Source: an uncultured Pseudomonadota bacterium | GTDB lineage: Bacteria > Myxococcota_A > UBA9160 > PR03 | DNA length: 35,836 nucleotides | Direction: 5' to 3' | Assembly (NCBI GenBank): GCA_900696485.1 | Contig: CAADGG010000043.1 | Location: 1 to 35,836, forward strand | Shown: one piece after another, positions 7,523 through 16,508 of the stretch | Layout of the letters: each line of letters starts with the position of its first letter | Numbering within the stretch: position 1 is the stretch's first letter | The notes under the pieces: model-generated | Told to the model about the DNA's origin: nothing | What the model saw: only the letters and a program-made list of their open reading frames with translations | Database searches by the model: none | Translations under genes and position numbers: made by a program

Positions 7523-8664
7523 TGCGCGTGTTGGTGTCGGCCGGCGACGCGTCGGGCGACGGGCACGCCGCCGACGTGGTCCGGGCGCTTGCCGCCCGTC
7601 GACCCGGCACGCGCTTCGTCGGGCTCGGCGGAAGCGCGCTCGAGGCGGCCGGCGTCGAGATCCGCGTACCGCTGCGGGACGTCGCGATCGGCGGACTGGT
7701 CGAAGTGCTCGGTCACGTGCCGCGCGTGTTCCGCGCCTGGCGCACGCTCGAAGCCATCGCGCGCGATGAGACCCCCGACCTCGCGTTGCTGGTCGACGCT
7801 CCGGACCTGCATCTTCCGCTCGCGCGCCGGCTGCGGCGCGCCGGCGTCCCGGTCTTGTACTACGTCTCTCCCCAGGTCTGGGCGTGGCGGAGCCGGCGCA
7901 TCGGCACGATCGCCGCGCGCGCCGATCGGCTGGCGGTGATCTTCCCGTTCGAGGTCGACGTGTTCGCCGGCACCGGCCTGCGGGTGGACTTCGTGGGACA
8001 TCCGCTGGTCGATCGCTTGTCGGCCGTGCGTGCACGCTGGCAGCGCGAGACCGCGCGCGCCGCGCTGGGCCTCCCGGCCGATCGTCCCGTGCTCGTGTTG
8101 TTGCCCGGGAGCCGTCGCAACGAGGTGCGGCGGATGCTCCCGCTCCACCTCGCGATCGCCGCGCGGCTGCGCGCGCGGCAGCCCGGGCTGGTGACCGTGC
8201 TGGCGCTGGCGCCGACGGTGAGCGCCGTGGACGTCGAGCCGCTGCCGCGTGGGGTGGACGTGCGGGTGGTGGAAGGGCGAGGCTATCCGGCCATGGTCGC
8301 GGCCGATCTCGCACTCACCAAACCGGGGACCACCACGCTCGAGCTGTGTCTGCTCGGCACGCCGTTCGCCGTGGCCGGGCGCGCGCACCCGGTCTCCGCG
8401 GCCGTGATGCGCCGGCTCGTGCAGCTTCCGTCGTGGACGCTGCCGAACCTGCTGGCCGGAGCGCCGGTGGTCCCGGAGTTCTTGCAGCGACAGGCGCGGC
8501 CCGAGCGCGTCGCGGCGGCGCTCGAAGAGCTGCTGGCGGGACCGGCTCGCGCGCTCCAGCTCGAGCGGCTCGCCGGGGTTTCGCGCCGGCTCGGGCCGGG
8601 CGGTGCGGCGGAGCGGACGGCGCAGATCGCCGAGGAGATGATGCGTGGTCGCGTGGCCGCTTAG
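7522..8664 (+). CDS. lpxB: LpxB, lipid A disaccharide synthase
   Basis: LpxB is a GT19 peripheral membrane glycosyltransferase that joins UDP-diacylglucosamine to lipid X, forming the beta-1,6 disaccharide of lipid A. The 380-residue length is typical. The N-terminal motif is SAGDASGD (most LpxB proteins have GE-x-SGD, so Asp replaces Glu here). Further landmarks are YYVSPQVWAWR, FPFEVDVF, FVGHPLVDR, the donor-binding LLPGSRRNEVRRMLP and the late TKPGTTTLE block. ATG 7522 overlaps the previous stop by one base. The 3' end overlaps waaA by 20 bases. Confidence 0.95.
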   Translation: MRVLVSAGDASGDGHAADVVRALAARRPGTRFVGLGGSALEAAGVEIRVPLRDVAIGGLVEVLGHVPRVFRAWRTLEAIARDETPDLALLVDAPDLHLPLARRLRRAGVPVLYYVSPQVWAWRSRRIGTIAARADRLAVIFPFEVDVFAGTGLRVDFVGHPLVDRLSAVRARWQRETARAALGLPADRPVLVLLPGSRRNEVRRMLPLHLAIAARLRARQPGLVTVLALAPTVSAVDVEPLPRGVDVRVVEGRGYPAMVAADLALTKPGTTTLELCLLGTPFAVAGRAHPVSAAVMRRLVQLPSWTLPNLLAGAPVVPEFLQRQARPERVAAALEELLAGPARALQLERLAGVSRRLGPGGAAERTAQIAEEMMRGRVAA

Positions 8665-9928
8665 ACAGCTCGGCGCGGGTCTGCTGGCGCTGGCCGCCGC
8701 CCCGGCCGCCGCCACGGCGCTGGTCGTACGGCCGCATTGGCGGGCGGGGCTCGGCGAGCGGCTCGGCCTGCGGACGCCGGCGGTCGATCGGCCCGTCTGG
8801 GTGCACGGGGCGAGCGTCGGCGAGATCCTCGCCGCCATCCGGCTGGTCGATGCGCTCGGGCAGCGGGGTCACGCCGTGTTGGCATCGGCGATGAGGCCCA
8901 GCGGACGCGCCGTGCTGGCGCAGATGCGGCCCGACGTGCCGCGGCGGCTGGCGCCGATCGATCATCCCTGGTGCGTCGCGCGGGCGCTCGACCAGGTGGC
9001 GCCGGCGGCCCTCGTGCTCGTCGAGACGGAGCTGTGGCCGAGCTGGATTGCCGCGGCGGAGCGGCGTGGGGTTCCGGTGGCGGTGGTGTCGGCGCGGATC
9101 TCGGATCGCAGCTTCGGGCGCTACCAGCGTATCGGGGTGCTGGTGCGCCGGACGCTCGGCCGGCTCTCGGCGGTCGGCGCCCGCACGGCCGAGGACGCGC
9201 GGCGCTTTGCCGCGCTCGGCGTGCCCGAGGACCGGCTCGAGATCACCGGGGATCTCAAGCTCGAGCCTCCGCTGGCGCTGCCGACGCTCGAGCCCGAACT
9301 CGATCGGGCGCTCGGCAACCTGACGGTCTGGGTGGCTGCCAGCACCCATGCCAGTGAGGAGGAGGCGGCTCTGCACGCCCTGTCCGCTGCCGAGGCGGCC
9401 GGCATCGCGACGGCGCTGATCCTCGCGCCCCGCTACCCCGTCGAGCGGGCGGCCGAGGTGAAGCGGGTCGTGGCGGCGCAAGGCCGACGGGTGCGGCTGC
9501 GCTCGCGACTGGCGGGCGACGTGCCGCTGGCGCCGGGAGAGGTCCTGCTCCTCGATTCGCTGGGAGAGCTGCCGGCGGTGATCGCGCGCGCCCAACTGGC
9601 GTTCGTCGGCGGTTCGCTGGTGCCGGTCGGGGGACACAATGTGGTGGAGCCTGCACTGGTTTCGCGCCCGGCCCTGTTCGGGCCGCACACCCACAAGGTG
9701 CGCGATGCGGCGGCGCTGTTGCTGGCCAGCGGAGGCGCCCGCCGCGTGAGCGACGAGACCGAGCTGGCGGCGGCCGTCATCGAGTGGTTGCGAAATCCCG
9801 CGGCGGCCAAGGACGCCGGCGAGGCGGCTCGTCGCGCGCTCGAGTCGCACCGCGGAGCCACCCAGCGCTGTCTCGCCCTCGTCGAGCGACTGCTGGACGA
9901 CGGCCGGGCCCACGTGTCCCCGGATTGA
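8645..9928 (+). CDS. waaA: WaaA (KdtA), Kdo transferase
   Basis: WaaA transfers Kdo from CMP-Kdo onto lipid IVA at the inner face of the inner membrane (family GT30). The 427-residue length is typical. A hydrophobic N-terminal segment (about 9-26) serves as membrane anchor. HGASVGEI follows, with the catalytic Glu at residue 60, then VETELWPSW, ISDRSFGRY, the VWVAASTHASEEE block and the C-terminal CMP-binding motif GGHNVVEP. GTG 8645 begins within lpxB and is the only good start upstream of the anchor, giving a 20-base overlap and probable translational coupling. Whether it adds one, two or more Kdo residues cannot be told from sequence. Confidence 0.93.
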   Translation: MVAWPLRQLGAGLLALAAAPAAATALVVRPHWRAGLGERLGLRTPAVDRPVWVHGASVGEILAAIRLVDALGQRGHAVLASAMRPSGRAVLAQMRPDVPRRLAPIDHPWCVARALDQVAPAALVLVETELWPSWIAAAERRGVPVAVVSARISDRSFGRYQRIGVLVRRTLGRLSAVGARTAEDARRFAALGVPEDRLEITGDLKLEPPLALPTLEPELDRALGNLTVWVAASTHASEEEAALHALSAAEAAGIATALILAPRYPVERAAEVKRVVAAQGRRVRLRSRLAGDVPLAPGEVLLLDSLGELPAVIARAQLAFVGGSLVPVGGHNVVEPALVSRPALFGPHTHKVRDAAALLLASGGARRVSDETELAAAVIEWLRNPAAAKDAGEAARRALESHRGATQRCLALVERLLDDGRAHVSPD

Positions 9929-9933
9929 CGCCG

Positions 9934-11049
9934 ATGGGGGGCGCGAGCCGGCGCATCGATCTCCGGGCCGGACGGCGGCTCGGCACGGCCTGGCTCTACG
10001 AGCGCGACCCCGGCTCGTGCGGGCGGCTGGCCCGCGCCCCGCTCGTGCCGCTGGCGTGGGCCTGGGGGGGGGGCGCGTGGTTGCACCGGCACACGCGGAC
10101 CGCCTGGCTGCGCACTCCGGTCCGACTGCCGTGTCGCGTGCTGAGCGTCGGCAGTCTGCTCGTCGGCGGGTCGGGCAAGACCCCCGTGTCGGCCTGGGTG
10201 GCGGCGCAGCTGTCCGCTCGTGGGCACCGCGTCGCACTCGCCAGCCGGGGGTACGGCCGCCGGTCGGACGGGGCCGACGTACTCGTCGTGTCGGATGGGC
10301 GCCACTTGCAGGCCGCCCCCGGCGCGGCCGGCGACGAACCGCTGGTGCTGGCCGCACACGCACCGGGCGTGCCGGTGCTGGTCGGACCGGATCGCGCACG
10401 GGTCGGGCAGCGCGCCGTGGCGCTGTTCGGAACCGACGTGCTCGTGCTCGACGACGGCTTCCAACACCATCGGCTCGCACGCGACATCGAGCTGCTGCTC
10501 TTCGACGGCGCCGGGCTCGGCAACGGCCGGCTGCTGCCGGCCGGCCCGCTGCGCGAACCGCTCGGCGAGGCGGCGCGCGCCGATGCGCTGCTGATTCTCG
10601 ACGGTCCGCTGCCGGAGCGAGATGCGGCCGCGTTGGCTCGTGTGGCACCGGATGCGCCGCACTTCGCGGCCCGGCGCGTTCCGGCGACGCTGCGTCCGCT
10701 GCGCGGCGGGGCCGCGCAAGCGCCCGACGTTCTGGCCGGGCGTGGCGTCGGGCTGCTGGCGGGGCTCGCGCGCCCAGCGGGGTTCCGGCGCACGCTCGAA
10801 GGGCTCGGCGCGAGCATCGTTGCGGAGCGCCTGTTCGCGGATCACCATCGCTACCGAGCGCGGGATCTGCGCGGTCTCGGCGAGTCCACACCGATCTGGG
10901 TCACGACGGAGAAGGATGCCGTGAAGATCCTGCCGAGCTGGTGCGAGCACGTGGATCTGCGCGTGCTGTCGATCGAGCTCGCCGTCGCCGATGCTCCGGG
11001 CCTGCTCGGCTGGCTCGAGGAACGGCTGGCGACGGATCCGCCCGTCTAA
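9934..11049 (+). CDS. lpxK: LpxK, tetraacyldisaccharide 4'-kinase
   Basis: LpxK phosphorylates the 4' position of the lipid A disaccharide using ATP at the membrane. The 371-residue product shows a P-loop GSLLVGGSGKTP (from residue 73), SRGYGR shortly after, the conserved DDGFQHHRLARDIELLLFD block, LPAGPLREPL and the C-terminal VTTEKDAVKI. ATG 9934 lies 5 bases after waaA. Longer open frame upstream lies inside waaA and is not used. Residues 44-47 (WGGG) are encoded through a run of ten G bases (10064-10073), an unusual slippage-prone site inside a usually essential gene. Confidence 0.95.
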   Translation: MGGASRRIDLRAGRRLGTAWLYERDPGSCGRLARAPLVPLAWAWGGGAWLHRHTRTAWLRTPVRLPCRVLSVGSLLVGGSGKTPVSAWVAAQLSARGHRVALASRGYGRRSDGADVLVVSDGRHLQAAPGAAGDEPLVLAAHAPGVPVLVGPDRARVGQRAVALFGTDVLVLDDGFQHHRLARDIELLLFDGAGLGNGRLLPAGPLREPLGEAARADALLILDGPLPERDAAALARVAPDAPHFAARRVPATLRPLRGGAAQAPDVLAGRGVGLLAGLARPAGFRRTLEGLGASIVAERLFADHHRYRARDLRGLGESTPIWVTTEKDAVKILPSWCEHVDLRVLSIELAVADAPGLLGWLEERLATDPPV

Positions 11050-11094
11050 GCGTTCGCGCGTGACGGACCCTGCGCGACGGGATCCGGCGCGCGG

Positions 11095-11997
11095 TCAGAA
11101 GACCGTTCGGAGCCGCTCGCCGTGGCGGCGATACAGCAGCGCATGGCGTGCGAGCCGTCGCCGTTCGCGGGGCAGATGCGCGAGCAGCGCCCGCCGGAGT
11201 TCACGATCGCCGGCCACGTAGGCGTGCAGAACGCGCAGGCTCCCGCGATCTGCGCCGGCGGCGGCGAGCAGGCCGCGCTTGTGGAGCGAGCGGTGGAGCC
11301 GCATCAACTGCCGCAGGCGACGCGCGGGGGACGGCGCGGCGCCGGCGTGCGCGAGATCGAGGTCGATCACGAGGATCTCTGGTGTGCCGCTGGCTTCCCG
11401 GACCAACAGGTTCCCGACGTGCAGATCCGGGTGGGAGCCCCCGGCGTCGTGGAAACGCCGTAGCGCCCGGCCCGCGGCGTGCAGCCCCGCGTGCAGGCGA
11501 TCTTGGGATGGGCCGCGCGCGAGCCACGCGCCGGCATCGATCGCATGCTCGACGAAGACGGTTCCGATGGCGGCGTTCCACGCGAGCCCGCGTTGCCACG
11601 CGAGCGCGAAGACCGGACGCGGAACCGGGGCGCCGACCGCGTGGAGCCGGGCCGTCGTGTCGAGTTCGTGGAACGGTCGGCCGGGTCCCGCCAGGCGGGC
11701 CCCGAGCAACGTTCCGAGCCAGCCCCCGCGTCGGAGTCCGCGCAGCGCGATGCGCTCACCTCGGCCCGCGACGGCGACGATGGCGATCGGGGCGCGCCCG
11801 CGCGGAGTCGCTCGGGGGCATTCGTGCGCCTCGGCCAGTCGCATTCGCACCCTGCGGGGATCGAGGAGGCCCGCTGCCTCGAGCGGCACGCGCCAGTCCG
11901 GATCCACGAGCGCGATGTCGCCGGGGCGCTCGATCCGGGCGAAGCCCGCGGGCAGCGCCAGCCGTCGCCGGCGTCGCAGCCCCCCCGCCTCGCTCAC
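11095..11997 (-). CDS. kdkA: Kdo kinase-like LPS core kinase (KdkA/WaaP family)
   Basis: This 300-residue protein belongs to the LPS kinase superfamily with a protein-kinase-like fold. It shows GSHPDLHVGNLLV, with the catalytic-loop Asp at residue 191 and Asn shortly after, and the metal-binding motif LVIDLDLA. KdkA phosphorylates Kdo in organisms such as Haemophilus and Bordetella; WaaP acts on heptose. The location beside waaA/lpxK and the heptosyltransferases fits either. The symbol is a best guess. GTG 11997 overlaps the lptF stop (GTGA), so it is coupled to lptF. It converges on lpxK with 45 bases between the stops and no obvious terminator. Confidence 0.75.
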   Translation of the reverse strand: MSEAGGLRRRRRLALPAGFARIERPGDIALVDPDWRVPLEAAGLLDPRRVRMRLAEAHECPRATPRGRAPIAIVAVAGRGERIALRGLRRGGWLGTLLGARLAGPGRPFHELDTTARLHAVGAPVPRPVFALAWQRGLAWNAAIGTVFVEHAIDAGAWLARGPSQDRLHAGLHAAGRALRRFHDAGGSHPDLHVGNLLVREASGTPEILVIDLDLAHAGAAPSPARRLRQLMRLHRSLHKRGLLAAAGADRGSLRVLHAYVAGDRELRRALLAHLPRERRRLARHALLYRRHGERLRTVF

Positions 11998-13115
11998 GTC
12001 TCGCCTCGCTCCGTGCGATACAGCAGCAGCGCCGCCGTGGCGGCGACGAGCGCGTTCGGGATCCACAGCGCGAGCGCGGCGGGCAATAGTCCGCTCTCTC
12101 CGAGATACTCCCCGAAGGTGAGCAACGTGTAGTAGCCGGTCGTCAGCGCGACGCAGACGAGCACGCCCCAGGAGCGGGCCGAACGCGTCCGTCGCACGCC
12201 CAGCGCGACGCCGAGGGCGGCGAACAACAACGGCGCGAAGGGCAGCGCGAGCCGGCGATGGTACTGGGTCCGAAACTGATTGGCGTCGCGGCCGCCGCTC
12301 ACTTCCGGGGCCAGCGGACCCTGCTCGGCGAGATCGACGGTCTCGGCGAGCTGTTCGAAGCGCATCTCTCGCGGCCGGCGCGGGCGCGGATCGGAGAACA
12401 GCGCGGCAGCGTCGAGGGCGTAGTCGAAACGCTCGAAGGTGATGCGCTGGTGGTGCTCGGCGTCGGCGCTCTCGAAGTGGATGTCGCCGCGCTCCAGCTC
12501 GAGACGCATCACCATGGTCTCGGCGTCGAACGCGAAATGTCCGCGCTCCGCGAAGATCAGGAACGGTCGCTCCGGGTCACTGCGATCGGAGACCAGGATG
12601 CGCTGCAGACGATTCTCGCGATCGCGGGACTGGACGTACATGACCCGCGGGCCGATGGCGCGAAAGCGACCCGGCTCGAGCACGCCCCCGCGCGATGCGA
12701 CCTGGGTCAGCAACGCGCGCATCTCGCGCCGGCCGGCCGGTTCGCCGTGCACCATCAGGAATGCCGTCAGGCCAGAGACCGCTGCGCCGAGCAGCAGCGC
12801 GGGCCCGAGGAGCGCGCCGATCCCGAGCCCGCAGGCGCGCAAGGCGGTGAACTCGGCGTCGCCCGAGATCCGCGCGACGGTCGCGAGGACCCCGAACAGG
12901 AAGCCGACCGGCACCGAGTAGGCCGAGACCATCGGGAGCAGGTTCACGAGCAGCGCGGTGGCCTCGCCCCGCGAGATCCCCACCGCCACCAGCTCGGGCA
13001 GCCGCTGGGCGAGGTTCTGCGTGAGCAGGATCACGACGAATCCGAGAAAGCCGAGCGCCGTGTGGAGCGCGATCTCTGCGGCCACCGAGAGCGAGAGGGT
13101 GCGGGAGACGCGCAT
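11994..13115 (-). CDS. lptF: LptF/LptG-family LPS export permease
   Basis: This is a membrane subunit of the LptB2FG ABC transporter, which extracts LPS from the inner membrane and passes it to LptC/A. The 373 residues fit the family (YjgP/YjgQ). Three hydrophobic segments lie in the first about 115 residues, a periplasmic beta-jellyroll region spans about 120-260 (containing VMYVQSRDRENRLQRILV and FAERGHFAFD), and three more hydrophobic segments follow. Starting at ATG 13115 gives the first membrane helix directly. The reading frame stays open far upstream (to about 15455), but that stretch is antisense to the two heptosyltransferase genes and shows no family features. Only one F/G permease is present, so its partner must be elsewhere. 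LptF versus LptG is not settled. Confidence 0.88.
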   Translation of the reverse strand: MRVSRTLSLSVAAEIALHTALGFLGFVVILLTQNLAQRLPELVAVGISRGEATALLVNLLPMVSAYSVPVGFLFGVLATVARISGDAEFTALRACGLGIGALLGPALLLGAAVSGLTAFLMVHGEPAGRREMRALLTQVASRGGVLEPGRFRAIGPRVMYVQSRDRENRLQRILVSDRSDPERPFLIFAERGHFAFDAETMVMRLELERGDIHFESADAEHHQRITFERFDYALDAAALFSDPRPRRPREMRFEQLAETVDLAEQGPLAPEVSGGRDANQFRTQYHRRLALPFAPLLFAALGVALGVRRTRSARSWGVLVCVALTTGYYTLLTFGEYLGESGLLPAALALWIPNALVAATAALLLYRTERGET

Positions 13116-13181
13116 CGGCGCGTATGCTAACGGCCCGCTCGCGCGCTGCGAGCGTCCCTCGACCTCCGGCTGGACGGCCCC

Positions 13182-14288
13182 TTGCCCCACGCTGCCTCTC
13201 CGCTGTGCCTGTCTCCGCTGCCGCACCCGCCGGCGAGCGACCGGATCCTGGTGATCCGCCTCGGTGCCGTGGGCGATGTGGCTCGCACGCTCCCCGCCGT
13301 CTCGGCGTTGCGGGCGGCCTATCCCGGGGCGCACCTCACCTGGCTCGTGGAGCCGGCGTCCCGCAGCCTCGTCGAGGCGCAGCCGGGGATCGATGAAGTC
13401 CTGGTCTTTCCGCGCGACGAACTCATCGACGCGCTGCGGCGCGGCCAGCTCGCACGCTTCGCCACGGGCTGGTTGCGCTTCGTGCGGCGCTTGCGCCGGC
13501 GCCGCTTCGAGCTCGCCGTGGACTTCCACGCGCTGGCGAAGAGCGCGCTGCTCGCGTACGCGAGTGGGGCCCCGCTCCGGGTGAGCTATGCGCGACCGTA
13601 CGGCCGCGAGGGTTCCATCTGGCTCGCCACGGCACGCGCGCGCTTGCCGCCCCCGCCGATCTCGCGCTTCGCGCGCAATCTCGGGCTCGTCGCGTTCCTC
13701 GGCGTCGCCGTGCGGCCCGCGCCTGCGCCGCTGCGCGTCGACCCGGAGGTCCGGCGCCGGCTCGCCCAGGCGCTCGGCGGCGGCCCGGGACCGGTGATCC
13801 TGCATCCGGGCACCAGCCCGGGCACGCCCCACAAGCGGTGGCCCACCGAGGACTGGGCGACGGTGGCCAGGACCCTCGCGAGTGACGGGCTGCGGGTTCT
13901 CGTGAGCTGCGGCGTTGCCCCGGACGAGCGCGCCGCGGCGGCCGCCATCGTCGCGGCGGCCGACGGCGCGGCCGCGCCGGCTCCCGAAACGGCAGATCTC
14001 GAAGAGCTGGCGGCGTTGCTGGCGCAGGCGCGGCTGTTCCTCGGCAGCGACAGTGGACCGCTGCACATCGCGTCGCTGGTGGGAACGCCGGTGGTGCAGC
14101 TGATCGGGCCCACCCATCCGATCGAGAACGCCCCCGATCCCGGAACTCCCTCCCGCAGCGTCCGCGTCCCGGTCGCGTGCAGCCCCTGTCGCCGGGGCTG
14201 CGCGGCGGCGGTGTGCATGACGCGGATCCGCCCCGATGCGGTCGTTGCGGCAGCGCGTTCGTTGCTGGCGGCGTCCGGGCCGGGGTAG
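13182..14288 (+). CDS. GT9 ADP-heptose:LPS heptosyltransferase (WaaC/WaaF-like)
   Basis: This 368-residue family 9 glycosyltransferase probably adds heptose to the Kdo-lipid A acceptor on the cytoplasmic face. It shows the N-terminal ILVIRLGAVGDVARTLPA, a second domain beginning VILHPGTSPG with KRWPTEDW, the donor-site motif GSDSGPLHIAS, and the C-terminal cysteine cluster ACSPCRRGC...VCM typical of heptosyltransferases. The start is TTG 13182, because no ATG or GTG occurs before the first strand in this frame; the initial 19 residues are Pro-rich and may be less conserved. It is divergent from lptF across 66 bases. Confidence 0.88.
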   Translation: MPHAASPLCLSPLPHPPASDRILVIRLGAVGDVARTLPAVSALRAAYPGAHLTWLVEPASRSLVEAQPGIDEVLVFPRDELIDALRRGQLARFATGWLRFVRRLRRRRFELAVDFHALAKSALLAYASGAPLRVSYARPYGREGSIWLATARARLPPPPISRFARNLGLVAFLGVAVRPAPAPLRVDPEVRRRLAQALGGGPGPVILHPGTSPGTPHKRWPTEDWATVARTLASDGLRVLVSCGVAPDERAAAAAIVAAADGAAAPAPETADLEELAALLAQARLFLGSDSGPLHIASLVGTPVVQLIGPTHPIENAPDPGTPSRSVRVPVACSPCRRGCAAAVCMTRIRPDAVVAAARSLLAASGPG

Positions 14289-14366
14289 TACCCGTCTCGT
14301 CCACGAGGCGGGCGTCCGCGAGGCGGGCCGTCGCGGGCGCCGCGGCCGCCACGAGAAGGGGGACCC

Positions 14367-15479
14367 TTGGCCGAGCGCATCCTGGTGCGCGCTCCGAACT
14401 GGACCGGCGATGTCGTGATGGCGACCCCGGGCTTTCGCGCATTGCGGGCCGCCCGGCCGGGAGCGCACCTGGCCGTCCACGTACCGCCCGCTCTGGCGCC
14501 GCTGCTGCACGGCGCTCCTTGGTTCGACGAGGTGGTCCCGCTCCGCTCCGCCGGGCGCGGCGTCGCGGCCCTGCTCCGCGAAGCCCGCGCGCTGCGCCCA
14601 CGGCGCTTCGATCTGGGTCTGTGCCTGCCGGACTCGTTCTCGTCGGCGCTGCTGATGCGCTGCGCCGGCGTGCGGCGTGTGGTCGGCCATGCGCGTCAGG
14701 GGAGACGTGCGCTGCTGCACGTCGCCGTCACCCCGCCCGCCGGCTGGGTGCCGCGCGAGCAGCATGTGCTCGATGTCATCGCGGCGGCCGGCGCGGCGCC
14801 GCGCGGCACGCACCTGGAACTGTTCGTGACCGACGACGAGGAGCAGCACGCGGAAACCGCGCTGCGACGGCAGGGGGTGCGCCGTGAGGACGCGCTCGCC
14901 TTGCTGGCGCCCGGTGCCTCGTACGGGCCGTCGAAGCTGTGGCCGGCAGCGGCGTTCGCGCAGGTCGGCGACGGGCTCGCGCGCGCCGGGGCGCGGATCG
15001 GCCTGGTCGGCGCGCCGCGCGAGGCGCCGCTGCTGCAGCGGGTCGCGGCGGCGATGCGGGCGCCCGCAGCGGTCCTGGCCGGTCCGCTGGATCTGGGCGC
15101 GCTGAAGGCCGTGATGCGGCGCGCCCGCGTGCTGGTCTGCAACGATGCCGGCGCGCGGCACGTGGCCGTGGCGTTCGGCGTGCCGGTGGTGACCCTCCTC
15201 GGGCCGACCAGTCTCGCGAAGACCAGTTGGAACCTCGAACGCGTGCGCGTGCTGTCCGCCGAGGTCGGCTGTCGACCCTGCTACCACCGGGTGTGTCCGA
15301 CCGACCATCGCTGCATGACGCGGCTCGAGCCGGCTCGCGTGCTGGCCGCGGCGCTCCCGGCCCTCACTGGAAGCGCGCGAGAGTTCTGCGGAGAGGAAAG
15401 CCCCGGAGTTCCGCCGGATCCCGCGGCTCCGGAGGATCCGGCCGCGGTCCGCCACCTGCCGCGACCGGCGTCGGCATGA
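14367..15479 (+). CDS. waaF: GT9 heptosyltransferase II (WaaF-like)
   Basis: This second GT9 enzyme has 370 residues. Its N-terminus is ILVRAPNWTGDVVMATPG, a form strongly associated with WaaF (heptosyltransferase II). It is followed by LCLPDSFSSALL, LAPGASYGPSKLWP, the donor motif VCNDAGARHVA, LLGPTSLAKTSW and the cysteine motif CRPCYHRVCPTDHRCM. The start is TTG 14367 with a strong GAAGGGGGA ribosome site at 14355-14363. The last about 40 residues are a Pro/Ala-rich tail beyond the usual family end. The stop overlaps the following ATG (ATGA). Confidence 0.9.
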   Translation: MAERILVRAPNWTGDVVMATPGFRALRAARPGAHLAVHVPPALAPLLHGAPWFDEVVPLRSAGRGVAALLREARALRPRRFDLGLCLPDSFSSALLMRCAGVRRVVGHARQGRRALLHVAVTPPAGWVPREQHVLDVIAAAGAAPRGTHLELFVTDDEEQHAETALRRQGVRREDALALLAPGASYGPSKLWPAAAFAQVGDGLARAGARIGLVGAPREAPLLQRVAAAMRAPAAVLAGPLDLGALKAVMRRARVLVCNDAGARHVAVAFGVPVVTLLGPTSLAKTSWNLERVRVLSAEVGCRPCYHRVCPTDHRCMTRLEPARVLAAALPALTGSAREFCGEESPGVPPDPAAPEDPAAVRHLPRPASA

Positions 15480-16450
15480 TCGATCTGTCGATCGTCGTGC
15501 TCACGTGGAACGCGAGTGCGCTGGTGGCCGCCTGTCTCGCCTCCATCGAACGGAGCTTGTGCGCGGCCGGGACGCCCGCCGCCCTCGCCTTCGAGACGAT
15601 CGTCGTCGACAACGGCTCGCGCGACGGCACGGTCGCGATGCTGCGTGAGCGCTTCCCGTGGGTCGAGACGCTGGCATTGCCCCACAACGTCGGGTTCGCT
15701 GCCGGTTGCAACGCCGGGCTCGCGGTGGCGCGCGGTCGTCATGTCGCGCTGCTCAACAACGACACCGAGCTGCTGCCGGGTTGCTTCGAGACGTGCGTCC
15801 GCTTCCTCGACGCCGAGCCGGACGTCGGTGTCGTGGGCCCGCAGCTGCTGCACCCGGACGGACGGCTGCAGAACAGCATCCACAACGCGCCGACCCTGCT
15901 CAGCGAGCTGGTGCCGAAGGGAATCCTCGAGACGTTGTGGCCGCGGCGCTTTCCCTCCAAGCGCCAGCGCTACGAGCGGCCCGTCGACGTCGAGGCGGTT
16001 CTGGGGGCCTGCCTGGTCGTGCGGCGGGAGGCGCTGGCCGAGGTCGGACCGTTGCCCGAGGACTATTTCTTCTTTCTCGAGGAAACGGACTGGTTGGTCG
16101 CGATGCGGCAGGCCGGATGGCGGGTCGTGCACCTGCCGGCCGCCCGACTCGTCCACATGCACGGGGCGACCACCAAGAAGAGGGCTCCCGTGGCGACCCG
16201 GATCGAATACTATCGCTCGCTCTATCACTTCTTTCGCAAGCGACGCGGACGCCGCCAGGCGGCCGCCGTGATCGGGGTCCGCGTGCTCAAGCTGCTGTTC
16301 GCACTGACGGTGCTCGCACCGCTGGCCATCGTGCTGCCGGCCGAGCGCAGGCGCTGGTGGGAGCGCGCGCGCATCCTGGTCTGGCATCTGCGTGGCCGTC
16401 CCCGGTCATGGGGGCTTGCCGCCGTCGTGGCGGGGGAAGGGGCGACATGA
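15476..16450 (+). CDS. GT2 glycosyltransferase (rhamnosyltransferase-like, core or O-chain)
   Basis: This 324-residue family 2 GT-A enzyme begins IDLSIVVLTWNA and has VDNGSRDGT, the metal-binding region LLNNDTELLPG and an EDYFFFLEETDW acceptor/base motif characteristic of WbbL-type inverting transferases. Near the C-terminus a hydrophobic segment (VLKLLFALTVLAPLAIVLP) and basic residues suggest membrane association. It is coupled to waaF by ATGA, so it probably extends the LPS inner core or outer saccharide. The sugar cannot be predicted from sequence. A 58-base gap precedes rfaE1. Confidence 0.88.
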   Translation: MIDLSIVVLTWNASALVAACLASIERSLCAAGTPAALAFETIVVDNGSRDGTVAMLRERFPWVETLALPHNVGFAAGCNAGLAVARGRHVALLNNDTELLPGCFETCVRFLDAEPDVGVVGPQLLHPDGRLQNSIHNAPTLLSELVPKGILETLWPRRFPSKRQRYERPVDVEAVLGACLVVRREALAEVGPLPEDYFFFLEETDWLVAMRQAGWRVVHLPAARLVHMHGATTKKRAPVATRIEYYRSLYHFFRKRRGRRQAAAVIGVRVLKLLFALTVLAPLAIVLPAERRRWWERARILVWHLRGRPRSWGLAAVVAGEGAT

Positions 16451-16508
16451 AGCGCGCCCGGACCTTCCGTGCCGGCTCCCGGCGCCCCGCTCCTCGGCCC
16501 GCCCGGTG

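Noticed and set aside
13123..13128. TATGCT box in the lptF/heptosyltransferase divergent gap as a promoter
   Set aside because: No -35 partner at a suitable distance on either strand; a promoter must exist in this 66-base gap or within lptF, but I cannot place it.
13116..15455. Upstream extension of the lptF frame to more than 1100 residues
   Set aside because: The extension is antisense to two heptosyltransferases and low-complexity; LptF features begin at ATG 13115.
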